A DNA stretch of 9,162 bases from an uncultured Coprococcus sp. Lineage in GTDB: Bacteria > Bacillota_A > Clostridia > Lachnospirales > Lachnospiraceae. A program made the translations under genes and the position numbers. Of the stretch, positions 1-6,126 are shown one piece after another. The stretch's first letter is position 1, and every line of letters starts with the position of its first letter. The stretch spans positions 1 to 9,162 of the forward strand of contig CAAGAB010000186.1 in the NCBI GenBank assembly GCA_900767685.1, in the 5' to 3' direction. The notes beneath the pieces are model-generated. The model was not told where the DNA came from. It searched no databases and was given only the letters and a program-made list of their open reading frames with translations.

Positions 1-108
1 CACCACTTACTGAGGGCAGCCCTACAGCAGCCACCCCTCTGAAAGACCATCACCCCTGCTATAGCGGATTGCAGGTACAGGGCGCCGCTAACTCCCCGGT
101 TGCATGGA
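1..108 (-). ncRNA. ffs: Large bacterial signal recognition particle RNA (6S/scRNA type), 5' part, truncated by window edge
   Basis: This is the RNA scaffold of the signal recognition particle, which with Ffh targets nascent membrane and secreted proteins. Read on the minus strand, 98-54 gives GGGGAGTTAGCGGCGCCC, then TGTACCTGCAATCCGCTATA and GCAGGG. I recognise this as the conserved Alu-domain region of the Bacillus subtilis scRNA type, and the later AGTAAGTGGTG (about 11-1) also matches that RNA. The Alu domain marks it as the ~270-nt Gram-positive form rather than the short 4.5S form. Only the 5' ~108 nt is present. The Ffh-binding domain (GUCAGGUCCGGAAGGAAGCA type) would lie beyond base 1. 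The mature 5' end is estimated (about 106-120). Placement just downstream of tadA is common in Firmicutes, often with dnaX next. Confidence 0.93.
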
Positions 109-174
109 AACTTTAAAACATATTTAATTATATGATTTTTGTCATCATTTAGATCACAAAAACCCGTAGGCTAC

Positions 175-203
175 ATTATATCCGACAAGCCGGGATACGT
201 CAA
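175..203 (-). promoter_or_regulatory. SigA-type promoter of the SRP RNA, overlapping the tadA stop codon
   Basis: On the minus strand TTGACG (203-198) and TATAAT (180-175) are separated by exactly 17 bp. The -35 box contains the TGA stop of tadA (202-200). The predicted start is near 168, which leaves about 60 nt before the conserved SRP RNA body, so the 5' end would need trimming. A second TATAAT (132-127) would start nearer the mature end (~120) but has no good -35 box, so I prefer the first. Confidence 0.75.
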
Positions 204-796
204 GCTTTCTTCATCTTTCCCTGTCTCAGGTCCCGAAAAAAATCCTTCATCATGTTGCTGCACGCATCTTCCCTTACCCCTCTGATCACATCTACCTGAT
301 GATTAAACTGCTGCATCTGAAGCAGATTGATTATGGAACCTGCGCATCCGGCCTTTGGATTCATACATCCGATGACCACCTTGGGGATTCTTGCCTGAAC
401 TATAGCTCCGGCACACATCTGGCACGGCTCAAGTGTAACATACATGGTACACTCCTCAAGTCTCCAGTCGCCAAGCTTTTTTGAGGCCTGTTCAATGGCA
501 AGTATCTCCGCATGGGCAAGAGTCGTTTTCTTGAGATTTCTCTTATTAAATCCTCTGGCAATTATCTTGCCCTCATGAACTATCACGCAGCCTATAGGCA
601 CATCTCCATTTGCATAGGCCCGTCTAGCCTGAACTATGGCCTTATCCATATATTTTTCATGATTTTTCCTGTCTGCAGGATCCATATCGTCTGCCGGCAC
701 CATATTATCATCTGACTCCGTATCCGTCACATTGCCGGCACCGTCTGCAGATTTTTCTCCCATAATATCCGTCTTGCTAATTTCGTCGTTTATCAT
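200..796 (-). CDS. tadA: tRNA-specific adenosine(34) deaminase TadA with an N-terminal extension
   Basis: This zinc hydrolase deaminates A34 to inosine in the tRNA-Arg(ACG) anticodon, allowing decoding of several CGN codons in the cytoplasm. The 198-aa product shows the cytidine/deoxycytidylate deaminase fold: the zinc ligand and proton-shuttle motif HAE (H95, E97) and the second zinc motif PCQMC (C125, C128), followed by the typical C-terminal helix ending in a basic tail. GDVPIG (64-69) is the usual substrate-loop region. The first ~45 residues are acidic, low in hydrophobics and absent from typical ~150-aa TadA proteins. Translation from Met50 would give the standard length, but no ribosome-binding site precedes it, whereas TGGGAA sits 8 nt before Met1. 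It is the last protein gene before the SRP RNA and lies 84 bp after the DUF6128-like gene. The assignment is secure; the exact start is less so. Confidence 0.95.
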   Translation of the reverse strand: MINDEISKTDIMGEKSADGAGNVTDTESDDNMVPADDMDPADRKNHEKYMDKAIVQARRAYANGDVPIGCVIVHEGKIIARGFNKRNLKKTTLAHAEILAIEQASKKLGDWRLEECTMYVTLEPCQMCAGAIVQARIPKVVIGCMNPKAGCAGSIINLLQMQQFNHQVDVIRGVREDACSNMMKDFFRDLRQGKMKKA

Positions 797-880
797 CTGT
801 CATATTCCCACTTTTCTATACTGCTCTTAAGCTTATCTATACATATCTATCTCTACACTACACTTGATCGTCTATATAAG

Positions 881-1912
881 TTAAACAATATCCACTATCC
901 AATAGCCAAAGTTCCCCGTCTTGATCTGCGCTTCCTTTTCAGGCACAAATCTGTCAAATCCGAATATTCCCGCCAGGTATTTTTCCCTGGCAGAATACAC
1001 GCCCGGAACTCCCAGTATGTAACTGTTATTTTCACTGTCAGGTCCAAACAGCACCTTTCCCAGCATGAGATACTTATAGCTGTAATACCCATGTGTGAGG
1101 AAACTGTTCACACCGAGCTTCCAGTTGTTCATATCGAGAAGTCCGATATCATTTGGCGTTATCTTCACGCTCTCTATCACACTATCAAGCCCATCATCCA
1201 AAGAATTTCCCGGAAGCAGCGGCAAATGTTCATTTTTGCTGAACATGTTTTCCACCGCTTTTTCAGTGTCAGAGCGTGATTCCTTCTCTGCAGCATGTTC
1301 TGTCACAATCTCAGGTGCAGCCGTTGTTGTCATATCATCTGTTATAGAAACTTCCCTGACTGCCTCGTCAAGCACCCCGTTTCCCTCAGGCTGCCCGGCA
1401 GTCCACATAACTGAATAATCAACCTCGCTGTCCGTCCAAGATGAACAGAACATATCATTTTCATAACACTGAAGATTTTCATAACATCGAAGATTCGCAT
1501 TATTCCTCGAATCCATAAGTCTTATGGCTATCCCGGCAAACGCTGTAACCGGGCGTCCGCTTCCACCCACATCATCCCAGCAGAATGAAAATGACGCCTC
1601 TCCATGTCCACCAGTGAGCTTCATCTTCCCGACCAGAACCGGAAGAGGGATCATCGGTGTCTGCCCCTCTACCCCGCCCGTTTTCTTTTTTCCTGTCGTG
1701 TCAGTCTGAAACTCCAGACCATTCTGCGGCAATGTTTCTCTGTACATATAGACACCATACAACGTTTCGCGCCCACTTATGCCATTCTTCAGTCCTATAG
1801 TTATACGTCCTGTCCTCCCCGTCTTTGCCACTTTTGCAAATCCGGAATTTTCACATTTGCGTCCTTCGTGATATCTGTAAATATACGATATAAATCTGTT
1901 CCAATACACCAT
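881..1912 (-). CDS. DUF6128-like conserved protein of unknown function
   Basis: This is a 343-aa soluble-looking protein with no signal peptide or membrane segment. I recognise its layout from uncharacterised Lachnospiraceae proteins annotated DUF6128; the domain name is from memory and unchecked. The N-terminal part (1-130) begins MVYWNRFISYIYRY, contains a conserved-looking CENSGFAKV stretch and an RITIGLK strand, and seems beta-rich. The middle (about 135-230) is low-complexity and acidic/Thr-rich, probably disordered, and includes a short internal duplication (CYEN twice, 143-152). The C-terminal domain (about 252-343) has the motifs FLTHGYYSYKYLMLG, YILGVPGVYSAREKYLAGIFGF and a final FGYW. 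The start is well supported: AGGAGG lies 7 nt before the ATG. The gene sits between rsmA and tadA in a housekeeping cluster, which hints at an RNA- or translation-linked role, but no function can be assigned. Confidence 0.85.
   Translation of the reverse strand: MVYWNRFISYIYRYHEGRKCENSGFAKVAKTGRTGRITIGLKNGISGRETLYGVYMYRETLPQNGLEFQTDTTGKKKTGGVEGQTPMIPLPVLVGKMKLTGGHGEASFSFCWDDVGGSGRPVTAFAGIAIRLMDSRNNANLRCYENLQCYENDMFCSSWTDSEVDYSVMWTAGQPEGNGVLDEAVREVSITDDMTTTAAPEIVTEHAAEKESRSDTEKAVENMFSKNEHLPLLPGNSLDDGLDSVIESVKITPNDIGLLDMNNWKLGVNSFLTHGYYSYKYLMLGKVLFGPDSENNSYILGVPGVYSAREKYLAGIFGFDRFVPEKEAQIKTGNFGYWIVDIV
1461..1496. repeat. 18-bp imperfect tandem duplication inside the DUF6128-like gene
   Basis: Units 1461-1478 (tcataacactgaagattt) and 1479-1496 (tcataacatcgaagattc) differ at 3 of 18 positions. 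The duplication is in frame and encodes two adjacent CYEN-containing six-residue segments in the variable middle region of the protein. Confidence 0.8.
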
Positions 1913-1933
1913 AGATAATCCTCCTCTCCTCTG

Positions 1934-1976
1934 GGAAACCTTGTGAGATCATCCAGTCTGACATCTCACATGTTCC
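1934..1976 (-). promoter_or_regulatory. Leader hairpin between rsmA and the DUF6128-like gene
   Basis: TGTGAGAT (1970-1963, minus strand) pairs perfectly with ATCTCACA (1949-1942) across a 13-nt loop. A few nt outside it, GGAAC (1976-1972) can pair with GTTTCC (1939-1934) with one bulge. The AGGAGG ribosome-binding site of the downstream gene follows within about 12 nt. There is no U-tract, so this is not an intrinsic terminator. It may be an RNA-processing or translational-control element, or a DNA dyad; the role is inferred. Confidence 0.45.
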
Positions 1977-2022
1977 TGGGACTCTAACAATTATCTATGT
2001 GCAAATGGTGATGGGTATTCTA

Positions 2023-2886
2023 TTATTTGTCCGAAAGAATATCGCTCAAAGCTGCAAATTCCGCCAGTCCCAAACTTTCTCCTCGGATATTTGCTGATAT
2101 TCCAAGTGATTCAAGAGCTTTTGCAACCTCTTCCTTTGTAAATGACAGCTCTCCGCTGTTGGCTATTCCGTTCTGGAGAGTCTTTCTTCTCTGGTTGAAG
2201 GATGCCCTGATAAGCCTGAACATCAGCTGCTCGTCCTTCACCTTTACCGGCGGCTCCTGGAATCTGGTAAGCCTGATAACGGCAGACCCCACTCCCGGTC
2301 TTGGGATAAAACAGTTTGGCGGCACATTTGCAACGATATAAGGCTCTGCGTAATACTGTACTGCCAGTGACAGTGCACCATAATCCTTCGTTCCGGGTCC
2401 GACCTGCATGCGGTCTGCCACCTCTTTCTGTACCATGACGGTCACCGAGAGCAGCGGCACATGCTTCTCGAAAAGTCCCATGATGATCGGCGTGGTTATA
2501 TAATATGGAAGATTTGCAACAACCTTTATAGGTCTGCCGCCATTTCTCTCCTCCACTATCTTGTTGATATCGACCTTCAATATGTCGTCATTGATGACCG
2601 TTACATTGTCATATTCAGCAAGAGTCTCGTCCAGTATAGGCAGGAGATTCTTATCTATCTCCACCGCCACTACCTGTCCGGCACTCTCCGCAAGATACTG
2701 TGTCATGGTTCCTATTCCCGGGCCTATCTCCAGCACGCAGTCATCCTTTGTGATATCCGCTGCGCTGATTATCTTGTTTATCACATGGGAATCTATCAGA
2801 AAGTTCTGCCCGAACTTCTTCTGAAATGCAAATTCGTACTTTTTTATCGTCTCTATCGTAACCTGTGGATTGCTTAACTTCTCCAT
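2023..2886 (-). CDS. rsmA: 16S rRNA (adenine(1518)-N6/adenine(1519)-N6)-dimethyltransferase RsmA (KsgA)
   Basis: RsmA uses S-adenosylmethionine to dimethylate two adjacent adenosines in the 3' hairpin (helix 45) of 16S rRNA, a late quality-control step in 30S assembly. Loss of it gives kasugamycin resistance. The 287-aa protein has all the family marks: FQKKFGQNFL near the N-terminus (21-30), SAM-binding motif I VLEIGPGIG (51-59), acidic NDDIL (99-103), the catalytic NLPY (125-128), the PRPGVGSAVIRL strand (195-206) and NQRRKTLQN (231-239) in the C-terminal domain. The length is normal and purine-rich AGGA/AAGG sequence precedes the ATG. It lies 42 bp after tatD. The tatD-rsmA pairing is common in Firmicutes, though the rnmV (RNase M5) gene often found between them in Bacilli is absent here. 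Confidence 0.97.
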   Translation of the reverse strand: MEKLSNPQVTIETIKKYEFAFQKKFGQNFLIDSHVINKIISAADITKDDCVLEIGPGIGTMTQYLAESAGQVVAVEIDKNLLPILDETLAEYDNVTVINDDILKVDINKIVEERNGGRPIKVVANLPYYITTPIIMGLFEKHVPLLSVTVMVQKEVADRMQVGPGTKDYGALSLAVQYYAEPYIVANVPPNCFIPRPGVGSAVIRLTRFQEPPVKVKDEQLMFRLIRASFNQRRKTLQNGIANSGELSFTKEEVAKALESLGISANIRGESLGLAEFAALSDILSDK

Positions 2887-2928
2887 CCTTTGTCCTTTCC
2901 TGTTGTTACAGCACAGCCCTTAAATCAG

Positions 2929-3702
2929 CTATGATATTCTATACATTTTCATCGCATTCGCATAAGTTGTTTCATACACCTTCTCAACCGGCACGTCTTT
3001 GATCTCGGCTATCTTCTCAGCTATATAAGGAATGTAAAGAGCCGAATTTCTTGTCCCTCTGAATGGAACCGGAGCCATGTATGGAGAATCGGTCTCAAGG
3101 ACGATCTTTTCAAGAGGAATATCTTCCACGACCTCCTGAAGTCTACGGCTGTTCTTGAAGGTGACAACTCCACCAACGCCGATATTGAATCCCATCTTAA
3201 TGTATTCTCTAGCTTGTTCAACACTGTATGAATAGCAGTGTATCACTCCGCCATTTCTTCCGCCGTCCATATCTTTCAGTATCTCCATGGTGTCTGACGC
3301 AGCATCCCTGCTATGTATGATTATAGGCATGCCTAGTTCTTGCGCAAGCTCCAATTGTCTGATAAACCATTTCTTCTGCACATTCCTCGGCGGATCATCA
3401 TCAAAATGATAATCGAGACCGATCTCGCCTATCGCTTTCACCTTTGGATTTTCAAGTGTCATCTGCTTAAGTGCCTGCATATCATCCTCAGTGAGATCTC
3501 CCACCTCACTTGGATGCACACCTACAGCAGCATAAAAATGTGGGTATTTTCCGGCAAGTTCAACCGAGTTTCTGGATGACTGCATGTCCGCACCGACATT
3601 CATCACCTTATCTATATTTTTTTCTAAAAATTCTGCAATGAGTCGTTCTCTGTCCTCGTCAAACTGCTCATCGTCATAATGTCCATGTGTCTCAAATATC
3701 AT
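2929..3702 (-). CDS. tatD: TatD-family metal-dependent hydrolase (putative DNase)
   Basis: This is a TIM-barrel amidohydrolase-superfamily enzyme. TatD proteins are reported as 3'-5' exonucleases acting on DNA in repair and degradation, but the physiological substrate here is not known. From the chosen start the protein has 257 aa, normal for the family. Metal-site motifs seen are THGH (H6, H8), GEIGLDYH (E93), IIIHSRDA (H130), VIHCYSYS (H155) and LETDSPY (D205). The first motif is ETHGH rather than the usual DTHAH. The open frame continues 29 codons upstream to an ATG at 3789. I prefer Met at 3702 because AGGAAGG lies 8 nt before it, the family starts MIF-(D/E)-TH, and the predicted transcription start is about 3788. 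It is the first gene of the minus-strand cluster. Confidence 0.93.
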   Translation of the reverse strand: MIFETHGHYDDEQFDEDRERLIAEFLEKNIDKVMNVGADMQSSRNSVELAGKYPHFYAAVGVHPSEVGDLTEDDMQALKQMTLENPKVKAIGEIGLDYHFDDDPPRNVQKKWFIRQLELAQELGMPIIIHSRDAASDTMEILKDMDGGRNGGVIHCYSYSVEQAREYIKMGFNIGVGGVVTFKNSRRLQEVVEDIPLEKIVLETDSPYMAPVPFRGTRNSALYIPYIAEKIAEIKDVPVEKVYETTYANAMKMYRIS

Positions 3703-3794
3703 CTTCTCAACCTTCCTGTCTTGAACACCAGCCTGTTTTAATCGCCATGTGATCTCAAAATACAGGCACGATCTCATTTCATCTGTCACGCTGT

Positions 3795-3823
3795 ATTATA
3801 CATAAATACATTCAGTTTGTGAA
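3795..3823 (-). promoter_or_regulatory. SigA-type promoter of the tatD-rsmA-DUF6128-tadA cluster
   Basis: On the minus strand TTCACA (3823-3818; 5 of 6 match to TTGACA) and TATAAT (3800-3795; perfect) are separated by 17 bp. The predicted start near 3788 gives an ~86-nt leader before the preferred tatD start at 3702. It excludes practical use of the ATG at 3789. Confidence 0.75.
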
Positions 3824-4141
3824 CGTTTTATTATTTGTTTATGTTTGTTTATTAATCTTTATAAATAGATTAAACTTTGAACACATTATTTTCACAATTC
3901 CTGGATATACTAAACATCGTAAAGAGTTTTTCATTTATTTGAATCCTCTCTCCCCTCATTTTTTTACAAGAGGCAGCAGATCTCCCCGGTCTGTTACCTC
4001 TTGTTTTTTTGTGTCTGTAACTGTATATTTATATTTGGTATTTATTATGAAATACATCAGGTTACACAGCCAGACGGCAGCATTCATGAACCGTCCGGAT
4101 TTTGTATATACCAATATCTATAAAATTACAGGAGGACTTCC
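3824..4141. other. Divergent intergenic region between tatD and the aminotransferase gene
   Basis: This AT-rich stretch has no credible coding sequence. It carries the terminator-like hairpin at 3966-4010, a second hairpin CCAGACGG/CCGTCCGG (4070-4077 with 4091-4098, one A-C mismatch, 13-nt loop) with only a short T-run, and the AGGAGG at 4130-4135, 6 nt before the aminotransferase ATG. Plus-strand promoters are ambiguous: TTGTTT-17-TATATT (4001-4029) overlaps the terminator T-tract, and TATACT at 3906-3911 has no -35 partner. I found no T-box specifier/AGGGTGG core or other riboswitch class that I recognise. Confidence 0.6.
3966..4010 (+). terminator. Strong intrinsic terminator in the aminotransferase upstream region (possible attenuator)
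   Basis: ACAAGAGG (3966-3973) pairs with CCTCTTGT (3997-4004). After one mismatch, AGCAGA (3975-3980) pairs with TCTGTT (3990-3995, one G-U), closing a 9-nt loop. Seven T follow (4004-4010). Polarity is plus strand only, because the other strand has an A-run after the hairpin. No plus-strand gene precedes it, so it either ends a leader or small RNA or conditionally stops transcription into the aminotransferase gene. CCTCT at 3945-3949 could pair alternatively with AGAGG (3969-3973), a possible but weak antiterminator. Confidence 0.7.
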
Positions 4142-5329
4142 ATGATATCAAAGAAATATTCAGCAATGTTAAACAACACTTCCATCATCAGGGAATTTGC
4201 GCAATATGCTTCAAAGCGTGCCGCTGAGATCGGTGCTGAGAATGTGTTCAACTATACCATAGGCAACCCATCTGTGCCTACCACAGACGACTTCAACAAA
4301 GGACTTATCGATCTTATCCAGAATGAGGATTCACTGGCACTTCACGGCTACAGCCCTACACTTACCATCTACTCTGTAAGAAAGGCTGTCGCAGAATCAC
4401 TGAACCGCCGTTTTGGCATGAAGTATGTTCCTGAGGACATCTTCATGACATCTGGAGCTGCCGGAGCCCTGGCGCACGCCATCAGATGTGTCACAGAGCC
4501 GGGCGACGAGGTCATCACATTTGCGCCTTACTTCCCTGAGTACGTGCCATATGTAGACGGAACCGGTGCGGTACTCAAAGTCGTTCCAGCCGACACGACC
4601 TCATTCCAGATCAACTTCGATGCGTTCCTTGAGATGATGAATCCAAATGTTCAGGCGATCCTCATCAATTCGCCGAACAACCCATCAGGAATCGTTTACT
4701 CGACCGGGACTATAACACGTCTTGCCCAGATCCTCACAGAGAAGCAGGAGGAGTACGGACACGACATTTACCTTATATCAGACGAGCCTTACAGAGAGAT
4801 TGTATTTGAGGGAACCGATTCACCGTTCATCTCAAAATTCTACGACAACACGATCTGCTGCTACTCATTCAGCAAATCACTGTCACTGCCTGGAGAGCGT
4901 ATCGGATACGTGGCTGTAAACCCTAAGTGCAAGGATGCCGAACTCATCATCAACATGTGCGGACAGGTATCACGTTTCACAGGACACAACTGCCCTTCAT
5001 CTCTGATACAGCTCGGAGTTGCAAAGGTGCTTGACGAGACATCTGATCTGTCAATCTATGAGAAGAACAAGAACATCCTGTACAAAGAACTCACCGCCAT
5101 GGGATATGAGTGTGTTGAGCCAGGCGGAACATTCTATATGTTCCCTAAAACTCCTATCGCCGATGCAAATGAGTTCTGTAACATGACAGCTCATGAACTT
5201 GATCTGATCCTCGTTCCAGGCGACAGCTTCATGTGCCCTGGACATATGAGACTGGCTTACTGTACCACAACAGATATGGTTGAGCGCTCACTGCCTCTGT
5301 TCGAGAAGGCTATCAAGATGTGTAAATAA
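4142..5329 (+). CDS. PLP-dependent aminotransferase, class I/II (fold type I)
   Basis: This is a cytosolic pyridoxal-5'-phosphate transaminase of the aspartate/aromatic aminotransferase superfamily (AspB/COG0436-like), moving an amino group between an amino acid and a 2-oxoacid. The 395-aa chain has the expected landmarks: a YTIGNPSVP substrate/N-terminal motif (38-46), TSGAAGAL (103-110) for phosphate binding, NSPNNPSG (176-183), SDEPY (D214 for the pyridine nitrogen, Y217), SFSKSLSLPGERIGY with Schiff-base Lys245, and GHMRLAY with Arg370 for the substrate carboxylate. No residue here fixes the substrate, so aspartate, aromatic or another amino acid remain possible. AGGAGG 6 nt before ATG makes the start firm. 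An intrinsic terminator upstream suggests conditional expression. maf follows after 110 bp with no clear terminator between. Confidence 0.93.
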   Translation: MISKKYSAMLNNTSIIREFAQYASKRAAEIGAENVFNYTIGNPSVPTTDDFNKGLIDLIQNEDSLALHGYSPTLTIYSVRKAVAESLNRRFGMKYVPEDIFMTSGAAGALAHAIRCVTEPGDEVITFAPYFPEYVPYVDGTGAVLKVVPADTTSFQINFDAFLEMMNPNVQAILINSPNNPSGIVYSTGTITRLAQILTEKQEEYGHDIYLISDEPYREIVFEGTDSPFISKFYDNTICCYSFSKSLSLPGERIGYVAVNPKCKDAELIINMCGQVSRFTGHNCPSSLIQLGVAKVLDETSDLSIYEKNKNILYKELTAMGYECVEPGGTFYMFPKTPIADANEFCNMTAHELDLILVPGDSFMCPGHMRLAYCTTTDMVERSLPLFEKAIKMCK

Positions 5330-5439
5330 TGATCTGTGTGCGATTTTCTATATCAATATCATGCCTTATCAGTATAGATATTATTTGCGCTAATCTTGTT
5401 TATACAAAATTATTTTAGGAAAGTATTGAGATATAACAT

Positions 5440-6057
5440 ATGACTAACATAAAAATAATTCTTGCCTCCGGATCGCCGAGAAGGAAGGAGCTTCTGACTC
5501 AGGCAGGATATGACTTCGATGTATGTCCGAGCCTATCTGAGGAAGATCTTGAGGTGATGGCTCCATCAGAATATGTGATGCTCCTTGCCAAGATGAAGGC
5601 CGATGAAGTGTGCAACAGGATCATCGCCGAGGATGTGGGAAGACGCGCAAAAAAACTTCCAGAAAAGTTCGTAATTCTCGGAGCCGACACGGTTGTTTCA
5701 CTGAACGGCAGGATTCTCGGAAAACCGTATGATTATGACGATGCATACAATACCTTGAACAGTCTGTCAGACCAGACACATCAGGTATACACCGGTGTAT
5801 GCCTGATATATGTGGAGGGAAGGGCTAAAACTTCGAGTTCTTTCTTCGAAAAGACTGACGTGACCTTCTATCCGGTATCCCACGAGGAGATCATCCAGTA
5901 CCTTGCGACAAATGAGCCATTTGACAAAGCTGGAAGTTACGGCATCCAAGGCAAGGGCGGATTGTTCGTAAAGGAAATAAACGGCGACTACAACAATGTT
6001 GTGGGACTGCCGCTGGCACGAGTGTACCACGAGATCGAAGAGCTGGTTAATGCTTGA
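5440..6057 (+). CDS. maf: Maf family nucleotide pyrophosphatase (septum-formation-like protein)
   Basis: Maf proteins hydrolyse non-canonical or pyrimidine nucleoside triphosphates (dTTP/UTP or m7GTP types) to monophosphate and pyrophosphate. The family is also tied to septum-formation arrest in Bacillus. The 205-aa protein has the signature SGSPRRKELL (10-19), GADTVVSLNG with the catalytic-type Asp83, LGKPYD (93-98), HQVYTGV (114-120) and YGIQGKGGLFVKEINGDYNNVVGLPL-type sequence (167-192). The last of these resembles the dTTP/UTP pyrophosphatase (YhdE) subgroup, though I cannot settle substrate class by eye. The insertion DVGRRAKKLPEK (65-76) before the VILGADT strand is slightly longer than usual. 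The start agrees with the family N-terminus, but AGGAAAG lies about 16 nt upstream, an unusually long spacing that suggests weak initiation. The gene ends 8 bp before a strong terminator. Confidence 0.95.
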   Translation: MTNIKIILASGSPRRKELLTQAGYDFDVCPSLSEEDLEVMAPSEYVMLLAKMKADEVCNRIIAEDVGRRAKKLPEKFVILGADTVVSLNGRILGKPYDYDDAYNTLNSLSDQTHQVYTGVCLIYVEGRAKTSSSFFEKTDVTFYPVSHEEIIQYLATNEPFDKAGSYGIQGKGGLFVKEINGDYNNVVGLPLARVYHEIEELVNA

Positions 6058-6064
6058 TGTGAAT

Positions 6065-6112
6065 AAAAATCCCTGACTACGCCACATTTTGTAGCGGGGT
6101 CAGGGATTTTTT
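6065..6112. terminator. Bidirectional intrinsic terminator between maf and the acyltransferase gene
   Basis: The 13-nt arms AAAAATCCCTGAC (6065-6077) and GTCAGGGATTTTT (6099-6111) are perfectly complementary, with inner CTAC/GTAG pairing (6077-6080 with 6091-6094). A T-run follows on the plus strand, and the A-run at 6065-6069 gives a U-run on the minus strand. It therefore serves both convergent genes. Confidence 0.92.
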
Positions 6113-6126
6113 AACTTTGGTCTCTA

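Noticed and set aside
161..196. CCCG...CGGG followed by TTTTT on the minus strand after tadA, as a possible terminator.
   Set aside because: The stem is only about 4 bp with a long loop and overlaps the SRP RNA promoter; not convincing.
1095..1918. Several plus-strand open frames of 60-107 codons opposite the DUF6128-like gene.
   Set aside because: They overlap a minus-strand gene with a strong ribosome-binding site and recognisable domains, lack start signals of their own, and have compositions typical of antisense reading.
2027..2877. Plus-strand frames of up to 138 codons opposite rsmA.
   Set aside because: rsmA is unmistakable on the other strand; the antisense products show no motif or start signal.
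3819..4145. A 108-codon plus-strand frame filling the intergenic region before the aminotransferase gene.
   Set aside because: It contains the terminator hairpin and T-tracts, lacks a ribosome-binding site, and gives a low-complexity product unlike a real protein.
5365..5383. AATATC/GATATT inverted repeat after the aminotransferase gene, as a possible terminator.
   Set aside because: It is a short AT-only stem with a large loop and no T-run, so read-through into maf is more likely.
5051..6087. Minus-strand frames opposite the aminotransferase and maf genes, up to 106 codons.
   Set aside because: Both plus-strand genes carry complete family motifs; the antisense frames are shadows.
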